Below are positions 39,739 to 50,686 of a DNA stretch of 64,000 nt, piece by piece. Location of the stretch: contig CM066924.1 in assembly GCA_033964015.1 (NCBI GenBank), forward strand, positions 6,802,251 through 6,866,250, in the 5' to 3' direction. Position numbers and translations under genes: made by a program. The first letter of the stretch is position 1. Each line of letters begins with the position of its first letter. The notes below the pieces were generated by a model. It saw nothing but the letters and a program-made list of their open reading frames with translations, was not told where the DNA came from and did no database searches. The DNA comes from Scolanthus callimorphus. Its lineage: Eukaryota; Cnidaria; Anthozoa; Actiniaria; Edwardsiidae.

Positions 39739-40657
39739 GGGACGGACCATTTGATACTTGCTGGGGGGGGGGGGGGGGGGGGGGGGCTGATTCCCCCAAA
39801 AAATATCGAGCAAGCTTCTTACCTAGAAAAAAAAATAACGCGCAAGCGAAGCTGGTGACAAAAAAAAATCGAGCAAGCTCACTCTAAAACTCTCTCCTGA
39901 TTTAAATAACTTTACTGACTTTGCGCGCATAAAAAGCGGATTCTGTGGTGTAGTATTTAGAAACTAAAACATCGTATGATTGATTTTGGAAGATTTTTTA
40001 TGAGTTTCTTCAGAGACTCCATTTCTTCAGCGTGATTTTGGTCTCCCATTTCATTCACCTTGTAGTTTGATTTTCAAAATCGCGGCGCGCTTCGCGCGCA
40101 ACGAGAAACATATACAAGCAAACTACTCAGTTGGTCAACACTCGTTCGTAAATTCGTGTACGACCCTCGTGGACCCGCCACTGCCTGAGGCATCTTGAAT
40201 AGCCAAGCCTTTGTTTAGTTAGGAGCAAAATAAAAGTTTACAAAGCGTTGATCTACTGACTAGTGCAGATTTTTAACAAATTCCAAACACAAGGCTCTGT
40301 ACGTACTGCATTTATATTTATATTTATGTTTTTATATGACGAGATGTTGTAATAAAAGATTCATTCACTGATACACCAAAGAGCACTTAGATAAGCAATA
40401 GAATCCTGAATCCGAACATCTTAGTAGTGAAAATCAAAAACCCGGTGACCAAAACCCCGAACTGATTCGGATGCTATATTAGCATACCAACTTTTGGGTT
40501 GATATCTCAAACCAAAAAAAAAAATATCAGGAAAAAAAAAATCGAGCACAGTCACTTTCTAGGGAAAAAAATTCGAGCAGCAAAACTGGACGCGAAAAAA
40601 ATAACAAGCCAAAAACAAATTAGCCACCCCCCCATCAAATATCAAATGGTCCGTTCC
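39739..40657. mobile_element. Harbinger-like element, GGGACGGACCATT family, copy 1
   Basis: The termini GGGACGGACCATTTGATA and TATCAAATGGTCCGTTCC are inverted, with TTA at 39736-39738 and 40658-40660. Next to each end lies a poly-G (39763-39786) or poly-C tract, and then A-rich runs alternating with TCGAGCA. 919 bp, no transposase. Confidence 0.82.
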
Positions 40658-40660
40658 TTA

Positions 40661-42945
40661 TACGAGGATCCTCTGTTTAAAATTTGAGCTCATTAGCATA
40701 AGCAATGTTCAGAATCAGACCGTTCGAGGGAGCTATAAAAAGATGAGTTCTGAATATCAATAGAGGACTGTAAATAAAACATAATTGGAAAATGTCAAGC
40801 TGATATTTCGAATTCTAAGGCGTGGTGCGACGTTCAATTAATTTAGAGGAACATGTGAGCTAATGAGTCTTTTGCCCCAATTATTTCACATAATTTTAAG
40901 AGCTTCAACTGGGCTTAAAAATGACATGGAAAGAGGTCAAGACATTTGCATTTTCAAAGCTAGATGCAGCGTTTTCGTGAATATAAACAATGACGTCACC
41001 AAAGATCCGCCAATTAACACTTATTGGTTGAGGTTGAGCATGATAGTGAGATTGGCAACGCCGAGGTTTGTGTTATCTGCCGAAGCGAAGCTGAGGCGGA
41101 TAACACTAACTCGAGGCGTTGACAAATCTCACTATCATGCGAAAACCGAATTCAATAATTGTTTTATTATTCAGCAACCAAGAATTCTTACCTAGCTAAA
41201 CGAAGTCAACGATGAGGCCTTGCACGGCGACACGGTTTTTCAACTTCATCTTACGTCCATTGGTATTTTCCTTTTCGTATTCAATTCAAATAACCATAGT
41301 TGATGTTTAGATATCCTGAGCAATGATCTCTTGGCAAAAATCATAACAGATTCAACGAGAATATTCGCAAAACCGGCTTTCAATTCGGAAATGAAAACCA
41401 AGATGGCGGCCAAACCTATTGGCTTGCGTTATGACGTCATTAGAGTGCATCAATCCTAATGTCTGTAGTATGACGTCAGGCACTGCGCGCCAACAAGGTT
41501 TCGCTGTGTACTCTTAGCCAATCAGAACCGAGATAGTGGCATGGCTGAATAATAATACTGGAGGGCATGCAGAACTCGTTAATACTCGGGGCATATGTAA
41601 AATACAGGTCTCAAAATATGTTAGTAGTTAGCCTATTCCGCCACAAGTACACTGGTCCTTTGCTGTTTTCTATTGATTATGTACGTCTTCATCTACACGA
41701 GTATTGGGGAAAATTATTAGGAACTGGAACTGCATTTGCTTGTAAAGGCCCATGCATTACATCTTTGTCTTTGAACAAGAAACGTGGAGACAAATATTTG
41801 CTGGAAGCACGGACACACATAATAATCTTCCAGTTCGTATTTTTCATGTTCTTCCAAATAATACTGTGAAACATCAACCTTGTAAAAGTGACCATGAATT
41901 CAAAAATTGAAAAAAATGAACAGTTTTGAACAATAAATAATTGCTGGCTTGCACGTGATGTCATTGGCAGCCATGTTGGTGTACAGGAGAAAAGAAAGTT
42001 CATTTGTTGCTCTTTGTTCTGTACACCAACATGGCCGCCGCGCTTTTGTGATTTTATCCCATAGGAATGAGTGCAAACCAAGAATAGGAGAAATAGTCGA
42101 ATTTTAAAACGAATCAAATTTTCTATGAAGGCCTCTCTCCAAATTCTGAATTTCAAAATACGAGCCTCCTATATCCAATAAATTAATTAGGCCGACAATA
42201 CATAAACTCTGCGGCAAACTTATTTTTGAGGTTCTAATCTCCAATATGCACTAGAAATCGAATTCCATATCGTTAATAAAAATACCGGGATCGAGCCTCT
42301 TCAAGGCTCATTTATTGTTGTTCCATGCACACATGTATGCACTCAGTAATTTAAGAATTTTTAGCCAAAACTAGTTTTGTAGATATTAGCTTTGTAGTAC
42401 TGGGCGAATTAGAGTTAATCGATTATACACAAGACCATATATTCATCTGCTATTTATCAATAATCATTAGCTGTTGTAAAATAATAATAATAAATAATAA
42501 ATACGAATACGCAATCTTATTATAACTCGGCATTTCATCATGAAGTATATATGAAGTATGAAGTATATATGCCTCAATTTCCCTGAAAAAATATATTAGC
42601 GGTTCGAGTACTTAAATAAAGCAAATATGTATAAATTTTGATCGTGAATTGTTTTCTAACGCGTTAATGCCCGTTTAGCAGGACTGCGAGGGGCCGCACC
42701 CAAACACCGAATCAAGGTTAGGTTTTTTTTCGCGGCTTTTTAAAAGAATTATGGTTCTAAAAAGGTATCAAACAATTGAACTCTCTTTGGGGAGATTTAG
42801 ACAAAAATTGATCTCGGATATTTTTTAAACTAGGAATTAAAAGGCAGGACTAGCAGTTTGAGTTTGGCGTGAACAAAAAAGGGTTTCAAAAGTTTTCAGA
42901 TTAATCGTGATCGGAATAAGCAGTGGCTCTGAAATTGTCTGTGCT
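40661..42945. other. Repeat-bearing non-coding stretch
   Basis: It contains a hairpin at 41038-41140 (arms GCATGATAGTGAG... with CTCACTATCATGC) and another at 41968-42038 (CCATGTTGGTGTAC with GTACACCAACATGG), both probably MITEs. Remaining sequence is AT-rich. The frames at 41567-41869 and 41689-42156 cross these hairpins and look spurious. Confidence 0.5.
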
Positions 42946-42947
42946 TA

Positions 42948-42968
42948 GGGGCGGACCATTATTTTTCT

Positions 42969-43002
<34 letters not shown>
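42948..43002. mobile_element. Solo end of the GGGACGGACCATT family with (G)32
   Basis: TTA is followed by GGGGCGGACCATT and a 32-base G run at 42971-43002. The opposite end was not found, so this is a truncated copy. Confidence 0.6.
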
Positions 43003-43003
<1 letters not shown>

Positions 43004-43315
43004 GGTCGGAAATTTTTTCCTTGCAAACAATTTATTTTTAAGAGGATGTAGCTGCAACCAATTTTTTTAGGGTAGCGGTCTTTCTGCAAACAATTTATTT
43101 TTTAGATAATTTTAATGTGTTTTTTTTACTTTATTGAAACGCGGCTTCAAAAACGTTTATTTAGAAACCCTGCGAGTATCAGGCACAAAGAAATAAAAAA
43201 ATTGCCTGCTTGAATGGAGACAGTTTTAAGATTATAAATATCGCCAGCCCAAAATCCATTTTGCAATCGGCAATCGGCAAGGAACCACGTTCATGGTTCT
43301 GTAATGTTTCCATTT

Positions 43316-43398
43316 TAGATCACGTGGCATTCCCATGGGTATCCTTTGCTACGCACCGAGGGATATATGAATAAGGAAGCAACCCAAACAAAGAAATA
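43316..43398. repeat. Fragment of the repeat at 54955-55030
   Basis: GATCACGTGGCATTCCCATG...GCAACCCAAACAAA matches the MITE in the DCAF12 3' region closely. It lies just upstream of the frame at 43424. Confidence 0.6.
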
Positions 43399-43423
43399 TT
43401 ATTTTTAAGTTTAGTGTCCCAAG

Positions 43424-43780
43424 ATGGCTGGAGATGTCACAGTTGAAAACCTTTATTCCTGCCTTTTACAATGCTCTCCCGCAATATTTAGTAAACGAGC
43501 TCGTGCGTATCGAAAAAAAGGCGCTTTCGATTATAATGCCGGCACCAGCTACAATAATGCGTGCGAAACATTAGGTTTAACTCCAATGAGGGATCATCAC
43601 AGGTTCTTATGCGATCATTTTTTTAAGAACATAGAGTCTGATGAAAAACACAAACTCCACAGTTTGCTTCCACCACGCAATGATATAGCGTATAACCTAA
43701 GGCGCAACCGTAAATATGACATGCCACATCTACGCACCAACAGGACTAGGAATTCCTTCATTTTTGCCATGGCTAAATAA
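43424..43780 (+). CDS. Small ORF resembling the C-terminus of a non-LTR reverse transcriptase
   Basis: 118 residues. From about residue 40 the pattern (YNNACETLGL, then a run with HKLHSLLPP, and a final Arg-rich RTNRTRNSFI) is that of the tail found after RT domains in many LINE ORF2 proteins. The first 38 residues (MAGDVTVEN start) are not recognised. It is either a truncated LINE 3' end read from a chance ATG or a domesticated fragment. No polyA tail is evident. Confidence 0.5.
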   Translation: MAGDVTVENLYSCLLQCSPAIFSKRARAYRKKGAFDYNAGTSYNNACETLGLTPMRDHHRFLCDHFFKNIESDEKHKLHSLLPPRNDIAYNLRRNRKYDMPHLRTNRTRNSFIFAMAK

Positions 43781-44268
43781 TGAATGACTAGATGGATGAC
43801 TGTTTTTACAGATTTTAGCACATTTTAATGAATATTAGGTATTTTCTATAGAAATTGATATTATATTATATTATATTTATTATAAAATGTATATATATAG
43901 TTTTATGTCTCTTTTACAGTTTGTAAATAATTGTGTAATTCAGCCTACTCCGTTACCAAGGCGAGGTGTGAAGAGTTTACCGCTGAATTCTTGGTGTTCA
44001 CCTCCGGAGACATGTATTGTATTTTGGATTGGAGCTATTGTATTCCATCTTATTGTTTCGTTATACGGTCTTTTGTCTTCTATTGTCTTTATGCCTCTGG
44101 TGCCTTGCAACACCAAGAAATAGTCAGTTATCAAAGCTCTCACAGCTTTCCCGCAAAATTGCTCACCCATGTCGGAAGGTTAAAGCTCATTGGCTTAATT
44201 TTGACAGCTGTAATAAATTAGAGATGGCAGTTCGTGAATTTTAAATATAGGTTCAAAACATAGGAGGA

Positions 44269-44331
44269 GGTCTTGCATAGAAATTCAAAACCGACCGCGA
44301 AGCGGGAGGTTTTGAATTTCTATGCAAGACC
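44269..44331. repeat. Hairpin inside the insertion
   Basis: GGTCTTGCATAGAAATTCAA and its perfect complement flank a short GC loop. A further inverted pair is at 44361-44387 and 44954-44980. Confidence 0.75.
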
Positions 44332-44503
44332 GACTCCGTAGTTTTGAACTTGTTTACATACCTACCACACCCAAATTCTATTGTTTTTATGGAAAGCTCA
44401 TTATCACTGTTTTATCGCTTTCTGTGTGCCATTGTCAGAAATGGCAATGTAAAAGAAGGAAAAACCAACACAGAAACGCAAGATTTGCCAACGTTTCGGA
44501 CCT

Positions 44504-45067
44504 TTATTTCGGTCCTTCTTCAGGGCGACTAAAACAGAAATGGACAAAAAGTCCTAATAACGTTATCCCGAACAAAAGGTTTGTTAACAAAGGGTTAACA
44601 AAAGTGTCTTGTTCTATAGAAATTCTATCCAATAGCAGAGCAACACAACGAGTCGCCTTTTCTGAGGCTTGGCAGTGGAATATTTGAATTTCAGATTGCT
44701 TCATTGCTAGCCGTGTAAACATGTCTGCGGAATAGTTGCGCATTTTGTAAACCAGATGGCCAGCAAAATTTGGAAGAACGTTCAACATCATCAAGAAAGG
44801 TAAATACGCAATGTTTGAGATTGAAGTACATTTTTGCTTAATTGAGTTTCTGTAGTCAAGAAAACTGGCGTACATGATTGAATCATAGTATAATGTTTCT
44901 CGCTCTATTTTGTTGTAAAAGGAGCTTTGTTTGCATCCTAACATGTTGCAGTAAACAATAGGATTTGGGTGTGGTAGGTTTTTAATTAGGAGGCGAGACA
45001 GTAAATCTAGGGCCCTGTCTGCAAGCGCTCCCTTCCCTTTCCTCTCTCCATTCCCTCGCGTCCTCAT
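44504..45067 (-). other. 187-codon open frame in repeat DNA, unrecognised
   Basis: The frame is open from ATG at 45067 and ends near 44504. Composition is mixed, with a hydrophobic stretch near the C-terminus. No domain is recognised. It lies wholly inside the sequence interrupting the RING pseudogene and crosses one of its inverted repeats, so a repeat origin is more likely than a host gene. Confidence 0.25.
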
Positions 45068-45324
45068 CGCCCCTCTCCCTTCAATTTGCGATTGCTAAGC
45101 AGGCTAGAAGGAACGTCTTCGGGCTTGCAAAGGGTAATTAATTGGTATGTAGTAGAAGTTGCAATACTGGAACGTAAGCGCAAGGATATAAAACTCATAC
45201 ATTCCCTACCATCCAATCTACGCTCATGCCTCCCTCAGTCCTGGAGGCGAGTGTGGCGAAAGCTTGACGAAAGCTTGACTGAAGACTTAAAACCACAACC
45301 CAGCAGCAGTACAACGGCTCCCTT

Positions 45325-45410
45325 TGTGGTTCGCACTAGAACGTAAGCATAAGCGCTTGCCCTTGTGTCTATAGTTGTGAATCAAGTGAACGCAAGCGTA
45401 ATCAAGCCAT
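45325..45410. repeat. Unexpanded relative of the 36-kb minisatellite host
   Basis: TTTGTGGTTCGCACTAGAACG...GTGAATCAAGTGAACGCAAGCG parallels 35927-36050, the sequence in which the 13-bp array is embedded, but without the array. Confidence 0.55.
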
Positions 45411-45416
45411 TCTCCG

Positions 45417-45853
45417 ATTCTCGTACCCAGAGCTCCCCGGCTCGTCTTCTCGCGGAGGAGGCAACCTCGTCCCCAGGGTCTTCTCGGTCGCTTTTCAAAA
45501 TGGCGGTTAGCTCAGAGAAGACCCTGGGGGAGGCTGAGTCACGTGACTATTGTTTGAGGACATGAGAATGAGGTTTGTCCTTTGTTTCGAAACGGTCATG
45601 TGACTCAACCTCCCCAAAGGTCTTCTCTGAGCTGACCGCCATTTTGAAAAACGACCGAGAAGACCCTGGGGACGAGGTTGCGGGGGAGGCTCTGGTGACA
45701 CCACTGACGCATGCGCGAGATTTGATACAGAGCCGTTGAGAGAAAGATCTTTCTGCGCATGCACCAACGTTCAAAACTAGCCAATCAGCAACGGTCCTCA
45801 AATGGATGTCACCAGAGCCTGCGTGTAGCGAGCCGGGCAGGTGGTACGAGAAT
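45417..45853. mobile_element. MITE of the ATTCTCGTACCCAGAGC family, interrupted
   Basis: The same family as 7605-7822 and 56572-56761, with its middle in the opposite orientation. It is split by the element at 45463-45679. Confidence 0.8.
45463..45679. mobile_element. MITE nested in 45417-45853
   Basis: AACCTCGTCCCCAGGGTC and longer arms are inverted at the right end (217 bp). Removing it restores the outer element's GGAGGCTCTGG arm. Confidence 0.8.
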
Positions 45854-46021
45854 GGAAGCAAGCAATCGTTGATTTCAATGGTGACTAGTTTTACGGAAAC
45901 TAGGTGGTCTGCGTCGGCGGAGACGTGAACATGAACAACACAACCAAAGGTTGAGATTTATGTTAAACGCCGTGGAAAAATGGTGTTTTGCAGACGTTTC
46001 GAGCGTTAGCCCTTCGAATTG

Positions 46022-46095
46022 CAAACGAGGGGGGTGGGGGGGGGGGGGGGGGAGGGGGCGGGAAAGAGGCGTTCCCGCCCCCCACCCCCTCGTTT
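46022..46095. repeat. G-rich/C-rich tract
   Basis: A G-homopolymer region is followed by GCGGGAAAGAGGCGTTCCCGC and a C-rich run, forming an imperfect hairpin. Confidence 0.6.
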
Positions 46096-46197
46096 TGTCA
46101 CTCGCCCCATTGTCACTCAGCCAAAAAATCCAAGATGGCGCTCGCGACTACGAACTCCGGGTTTTCGCCGATAAAACAGCCTCCAACGCCTGCTAGC

Positions 46198-46529
46198 AGG
46201 CTATTCTGCTCAGAACAAAACCCTCCATGACTTTTGTAACCTGCCGCGAGGCGACAATTTCACCTGAGTGAAATTGGGCGAATATCCCTATCGATTGCTT
46301 GGGGAGGGGACTGTTTCGGCAGCGGACGCCCAATTGCGCTCTTGAGAAGTGAAGGGAGGTAGCCTTCTCGCAGCGATGCATTAAACAGATCCGCCAGGAG
46401 AGGTGCAAGTTCAAACGCGAACGATTTGAGCACGGTATTTGGTATTCCGTCCGGGCCTGGAGATTTCCTTGTCTGCACTGATCTGAGTGCAGAATAGGCC
46501 TCACGCGTAGACACAAACATATCATCAGG
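46198..46529 (-). pseudogene. Non-LTR reverse transcriptase fragment (fingers), frameshifted
   Basis: The minus frame reads a typical RT fingers motif: ARTRKSPGPDGIPN-type (here QTRKSPGPDGIPN), then LADLFNASLREGYLP and RPLPKQSPP...IRPISL. One frameshift near 46265 moves the continuation (KVMEGF) to another frame. The palm with the catalytic aspartates is absent. It is a different lineage from the LINE at 25-31 kb. Confidence 0.8.
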
Positions 46530-46534
46530 GACTA

Positions 46535-46612
46535 AAACAATTATTCCTCTCGGCCTCATGGGCTATTGACTCAGAGCCCATTCGGGCTCGAGGAATAATA
46601 ATAATGATTAAT
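46535..46612. mobile_element. Partial composite MITE
   Basis: Related to 32852-32900 and 57330-57425: ATTATTCCTC and GAGGAATAATAAT flank the GGGCTATTGACTCAGAGCCC core. Confidence 0.65.
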
Positions 46613-47419
46613 TAGTTGCTCATAGGGGATTTTAATCGGCAGTCCCTTATTTGGCAAACGTCCGTAAATGCACAAGAGAAAAGTCTGTGATACGCGCGCT
46701 TTTTCTTGTGTTTTTGGTGAAACTCGAGACCCAAAGTGAATAAAAGCGATCGTAGCAAATATTTTTTTATTGTATTTACGGAGGTCTACCTTTTATCTTC
46801 GCAAGCTCTACACAAATCTTCCTCAAATTGATAACTTTAATAATTCTTGGACGTTCTTTCTAGCGTTAGTTACCTAAATTTTTCGTGTATAAACGCGACC
46901 TAGAGCGTTAATAACATCGAGCGGGGTTTTCGTCGTTGGGTTTTTGGTCAGTCAATCAATCCGTGCGAGCAAATCAGATCATTGCTCAATTCAGTGCAGT
47001 GAACTGGCTTCTGTCACGACATGTCTCGCAAGGGAAGCCAATGAATGCACTGGGCACAGATCTGATTGGCTCACACGGATGTTGTTTGACAACGTAGTAA
47101 AACCAGCTCTAAGGCGTGACCTAGCACTTGCCTATTATTTCTTTTACTTAAAAAAAAAAGATTTTGTGCCTCTCAGTGTCTATTGTAAAAGCTCTTTTTT
47201 AACTGGATATTTTTTTGTCAGCAAAATAACAGTTTGCCGAGTCTCCCTTTAAATCTTCATAGTAAAGTATAAAATATTTGATATCTTTGATAACGCAGAG
47301 GAACATATTCTTTCTTTTGCTTAATAATCATTTGCTATCTCCTTGTGAGAATCAGTCAACATACGTTATCATTCAGCACATCGATACACTGCCATATGTG
47401 GCCATTGGGAGCTCCAATA
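46613..47419. other. Non-coding stretch, no gene seen
   Basis: AT-rich DNA with a weak repeated motif (ATCAGATC...TCTGATTGG, near 46975 and 47060). No gene or clear element. Confidence 0.4.
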
Positions 47420-47424
47420 CCCTG

Positions 47425-47765
47425 GGCGCTTTCCATTGGCAAAAAATCCCGGAATTTTCGGTTAGAAGTCAAATGGAAAGCGCCAAACCGGGGAAAAGTT
47501 TCGGAAATTTGGGACAACCTTTGGAGCTTACCCCAAAGTTGGGAATTTTCGGAGAACTCGGAATTTCCGGGAATTTGTCCCTTTCCATTTGATTTCTGAC
47601 CGAAATTCCCGGAAATTCCGGGTCAAATGGAAAGCGGTGCAGAACGTTCTCGGACTTTCGTCCAATCGTGGCTGTTCTCGTGAATTGCCGGATTGAGACC
47701 TTTCCATTTGACTCAGAGAACTACTGGGAATTCAAACCGGGATTTTTTGCTAAATGGAAAGCGCC
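47425..47765. mobile_element. MITE with CCCTG duplication (GGCGCTTTCCATT)
   Basis: Inverted ends GGCGCTTTCCATT..GCAAAAAATCCCGG and flanking CCCTG at 47420-47424 and 47766-47770. CAAATGGAAAGCG and its complement recur several times inside. A related fragment is at 19210-19300. Confidence 0.75.
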
Positions 47766-47813
47766 CCCTGTCTTCTGCAAATACAATATCTGTCATCTGA
47801 GCGACATGTGATA

Positions 47814-47938
47814 GAGCGGTTTTCACATGACTGCCGTGAAACCAATCGCAAAGTAATTACACCGATTCTGAATAAAACCTATAGGAGTAATTACAAAGTA
47901 ATTGCGAATTACTCACGACAGTCATGTGAAACCCGCTC
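47814..47938. mobile_element. Small foldback MITE
   Basis: GAGCGGTTTTCACATGACTG is inverted at 47918-47938 (GTCATGTGAAACCCGCTC). AGTAATTAC motifs occur inside. Confidence 0.65.
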
Positions 47939-48178
47939 GATGTTAACCTACATGTAATAAGAAAACGATCAAGTAAATATCTCCTGGGATGGTTTTATGA
48001 TATCGATGTGCTAAATAATAAACCATTATGTTGCTCGATTTTCCATAATATCATCAGATTTAGCAAACTTGGGACTGCTGAGATTGCGCAGAATATCGCC
48101 GACGAGGGACACAATCTGTACCCCGTGATACGAAGCAGACAGCCTGGCTCTACTTAAGTTTGACGCCCGTTCCTTTAT

Positions 48179-48709
48179 GCCTGCTTTACACTTGTGAAGT
48201 AAGCGGAGACGGAAACATCAGGACGCTGATTTTCGTGTGAACATTCAATGACGACGAAGGAGACATAAGCGTATTCCTACTTCTCAGCCACCGCTTCCTT
48301 CATTTACTCTTACGGCTCCGTTAAGGTCCGTTTACACTAGCACTTTTTAATGCAATTGTTCAGTCGCGCGAGTCGAGGCGATTTTTCTCGCACGTACGCG
48401 TCAACTCCAAATCACTTATGTAAACTAAGTGCAACTCGGCGCGACCGACCGCAATTTTTGTCGTGGAGATTTCAAACAAACATGTCTGAAACTCTTTGCA
48501 ACTTGAAGAAAAGAGAGCACAGAAATCGCTTTGCATCTCGTGTACACTAGAGTCACACTAGAGAGTTGGAATTGCAACTCGCGCGGGAAAAATCGCCGCG
48601 AGAAATGCAACAAAATCACGTAAACCGGCCTTTAATTAATTTCCACACAAACTTAAGAGCTTACGTCTCCGTCTCCACTTTCTTTACTAGTGTAGAGCAG
48701 GCTTTAGCC
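48179..48709. mobile_element. Element with GCCTGCTTTACACT ends, possibly nested
   Basis: GCCTGCTTTACACTTGTGAAG...GGAGACGG at the left and its complement at the right (48672-48709). A second inverted pair inside (GGTCCGTTTAC at 48325, GTAAACCGGCC at 48619, each next to TTAA) suggests a nested element. Boundaries are approximate. Confidence 0.55.
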
Positions 48710-49607
48710 TTGCCATACATGAGGAAGGTGGGTAATACCATAAGTGAGCAAGGATATTGGGTGTTTTAACACCATCACACAGCTATTTCAAGAAACGTTG
48801 TTCAGGAGAGCACTCAAGCCAAGTGTACGCACCCCCATACCACTAGGGAATCATGGGCAAAGTTTAGCATCGCAATTTCTCCGACTCCGACAACGATTAT
48901 TGAAATAGCTGTTTGCTAAATTTATCTAATGCTTTAAAAAACACTAAGAACTAAAACTAAAACCTAAGAACCGTGTCAAATCAAATAAATAGAACTCCCG
49001 CTTACACTCGCTTTGCTGCCACATTGACCAAGAGGCGAGTGCGCGGAGTGACCCGGGAAGATCCAAGTGCTACGACCTCTGGCTAATACCTTTTATATAG
49101 TAAAAACACATGTATAAGAAACATAGAAGTTTTAAGCCTAAAAAAGAGCTGCTAACACAGGTTCTTACATGATTTTAAAATATAAAGAATAAAATAAAAC
49201 CCACGTTCTTATGTGCGGCTTTTTACTGTATTCCTCCGCGTGATTCTCTGTTAATCTGAAGACTGTTTCTGCCCCATTCTCGTACACAGTCACCCCTCGC
49301 TTCTCAACTCAAGACTCTAGGGGGGTCTTACGTTGAGCCACTGGTAGCAACCGCTAGTTCCACAGCTTCAGTGACTGGCTAATTTCGATCATTGACGCAT
49401 GAGTGGAAGGCACTTTTCCTGTAGTCCTTTTCTCTTTCCACGCATGAGTAAAAAAGTACACTATGACGTCTTCCTTCGTAAGGTAACAGAAGGATGCGCT
49501 GTTTTCCTTCATACAGTACATGCACAAAAGTCATGCCCTCCAAAGGCTGGACTTCGTAGCCTCCGCCGAAGATTCGACTTCGAGTGGGACTCGAAATCGT
49601 TAATTCC
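48710..49607. other. Non-coding stretch, no gene seen
   Basis: AT-rich with no recognised frames, RNA genes or repeats. Confidence 0.4.
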
Positions 49608-49612
49608 TTATA

Positions 49613-49852
49613 GCCGTTCTCAGTAACACCGTTCTCGGTAAGAAATGCTTGAAAACTAAAAACTCGTTTTTTTGTCTACGATTCAATGACAACGCACGTT
49701 CCCTTTTACACTTTGGCGCCCGTGTATGTGCTCTAAACATTCTGCACGCTTTTTGCTCGAAAAGGGCGTGCGTTGCCATGGAATCATAGACAAAAAACGA
49801 GTTTTCGACTTGCAAGCAATTCTTTTCAACTGCCCGTGCTACTGAGAACGGT
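49613..49852. mobile_element. Foldback MITE (CCGTTCTCAGTA) with TA
   Basis: GCCGTTCTCAGTA and its near complement bound the element. Longer inner arms (AAAAACTCG...TGTCTA with TAGACAAAAAACGAG) pair around 49720. TA flanks both ends. Confidence 0.7.
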
Positions 49853-49890
49853 TATAACGTTTCCTTTTAATTCTCCCGCGCGCTGGAAAT

Positions 49891-50485
<595 letters not shown>

Positions 50486-50686
50486 CTAAAACCACAAAAA
50501 AGTTTTGAAATTAGCCACGTCAGAAACGAAAAGGTTTGAGTTTTCTGTACATGAAAGTGGCACCCCATCGAAAATGAGGAAGGATGACTGACAATTATAA
50601 TGACCAATAGTGATTGGGTGATAACAATGATGATGATAACGATGATGAACTTGTTAATGATGATGAAGAATGACTGATGATTATAA

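Larger units (their letters stand above)
43947..45290 (+). pseudogene. Broken copy of the RING gene exon 2 and intron 2
   Basis: 43947-43990 matches 8461-8503 (Pro-Leu-Pro-Arg-Arg linker after the RING). 45095-45290 matches 8513-8755, including the exon end, donor and intron sequence. About 1.1 kb of unrelated repeat DNA (43991-45094) separates them. The RING motif itself and exon 3 are missing. Confidence 0.72.

Noticed and set aside
41689..42156. 155-codon minus-strand frame
   Set aside because: It runs through a foldback hairpin (41968-42038) and unrelated flanks. No domain or splice support.
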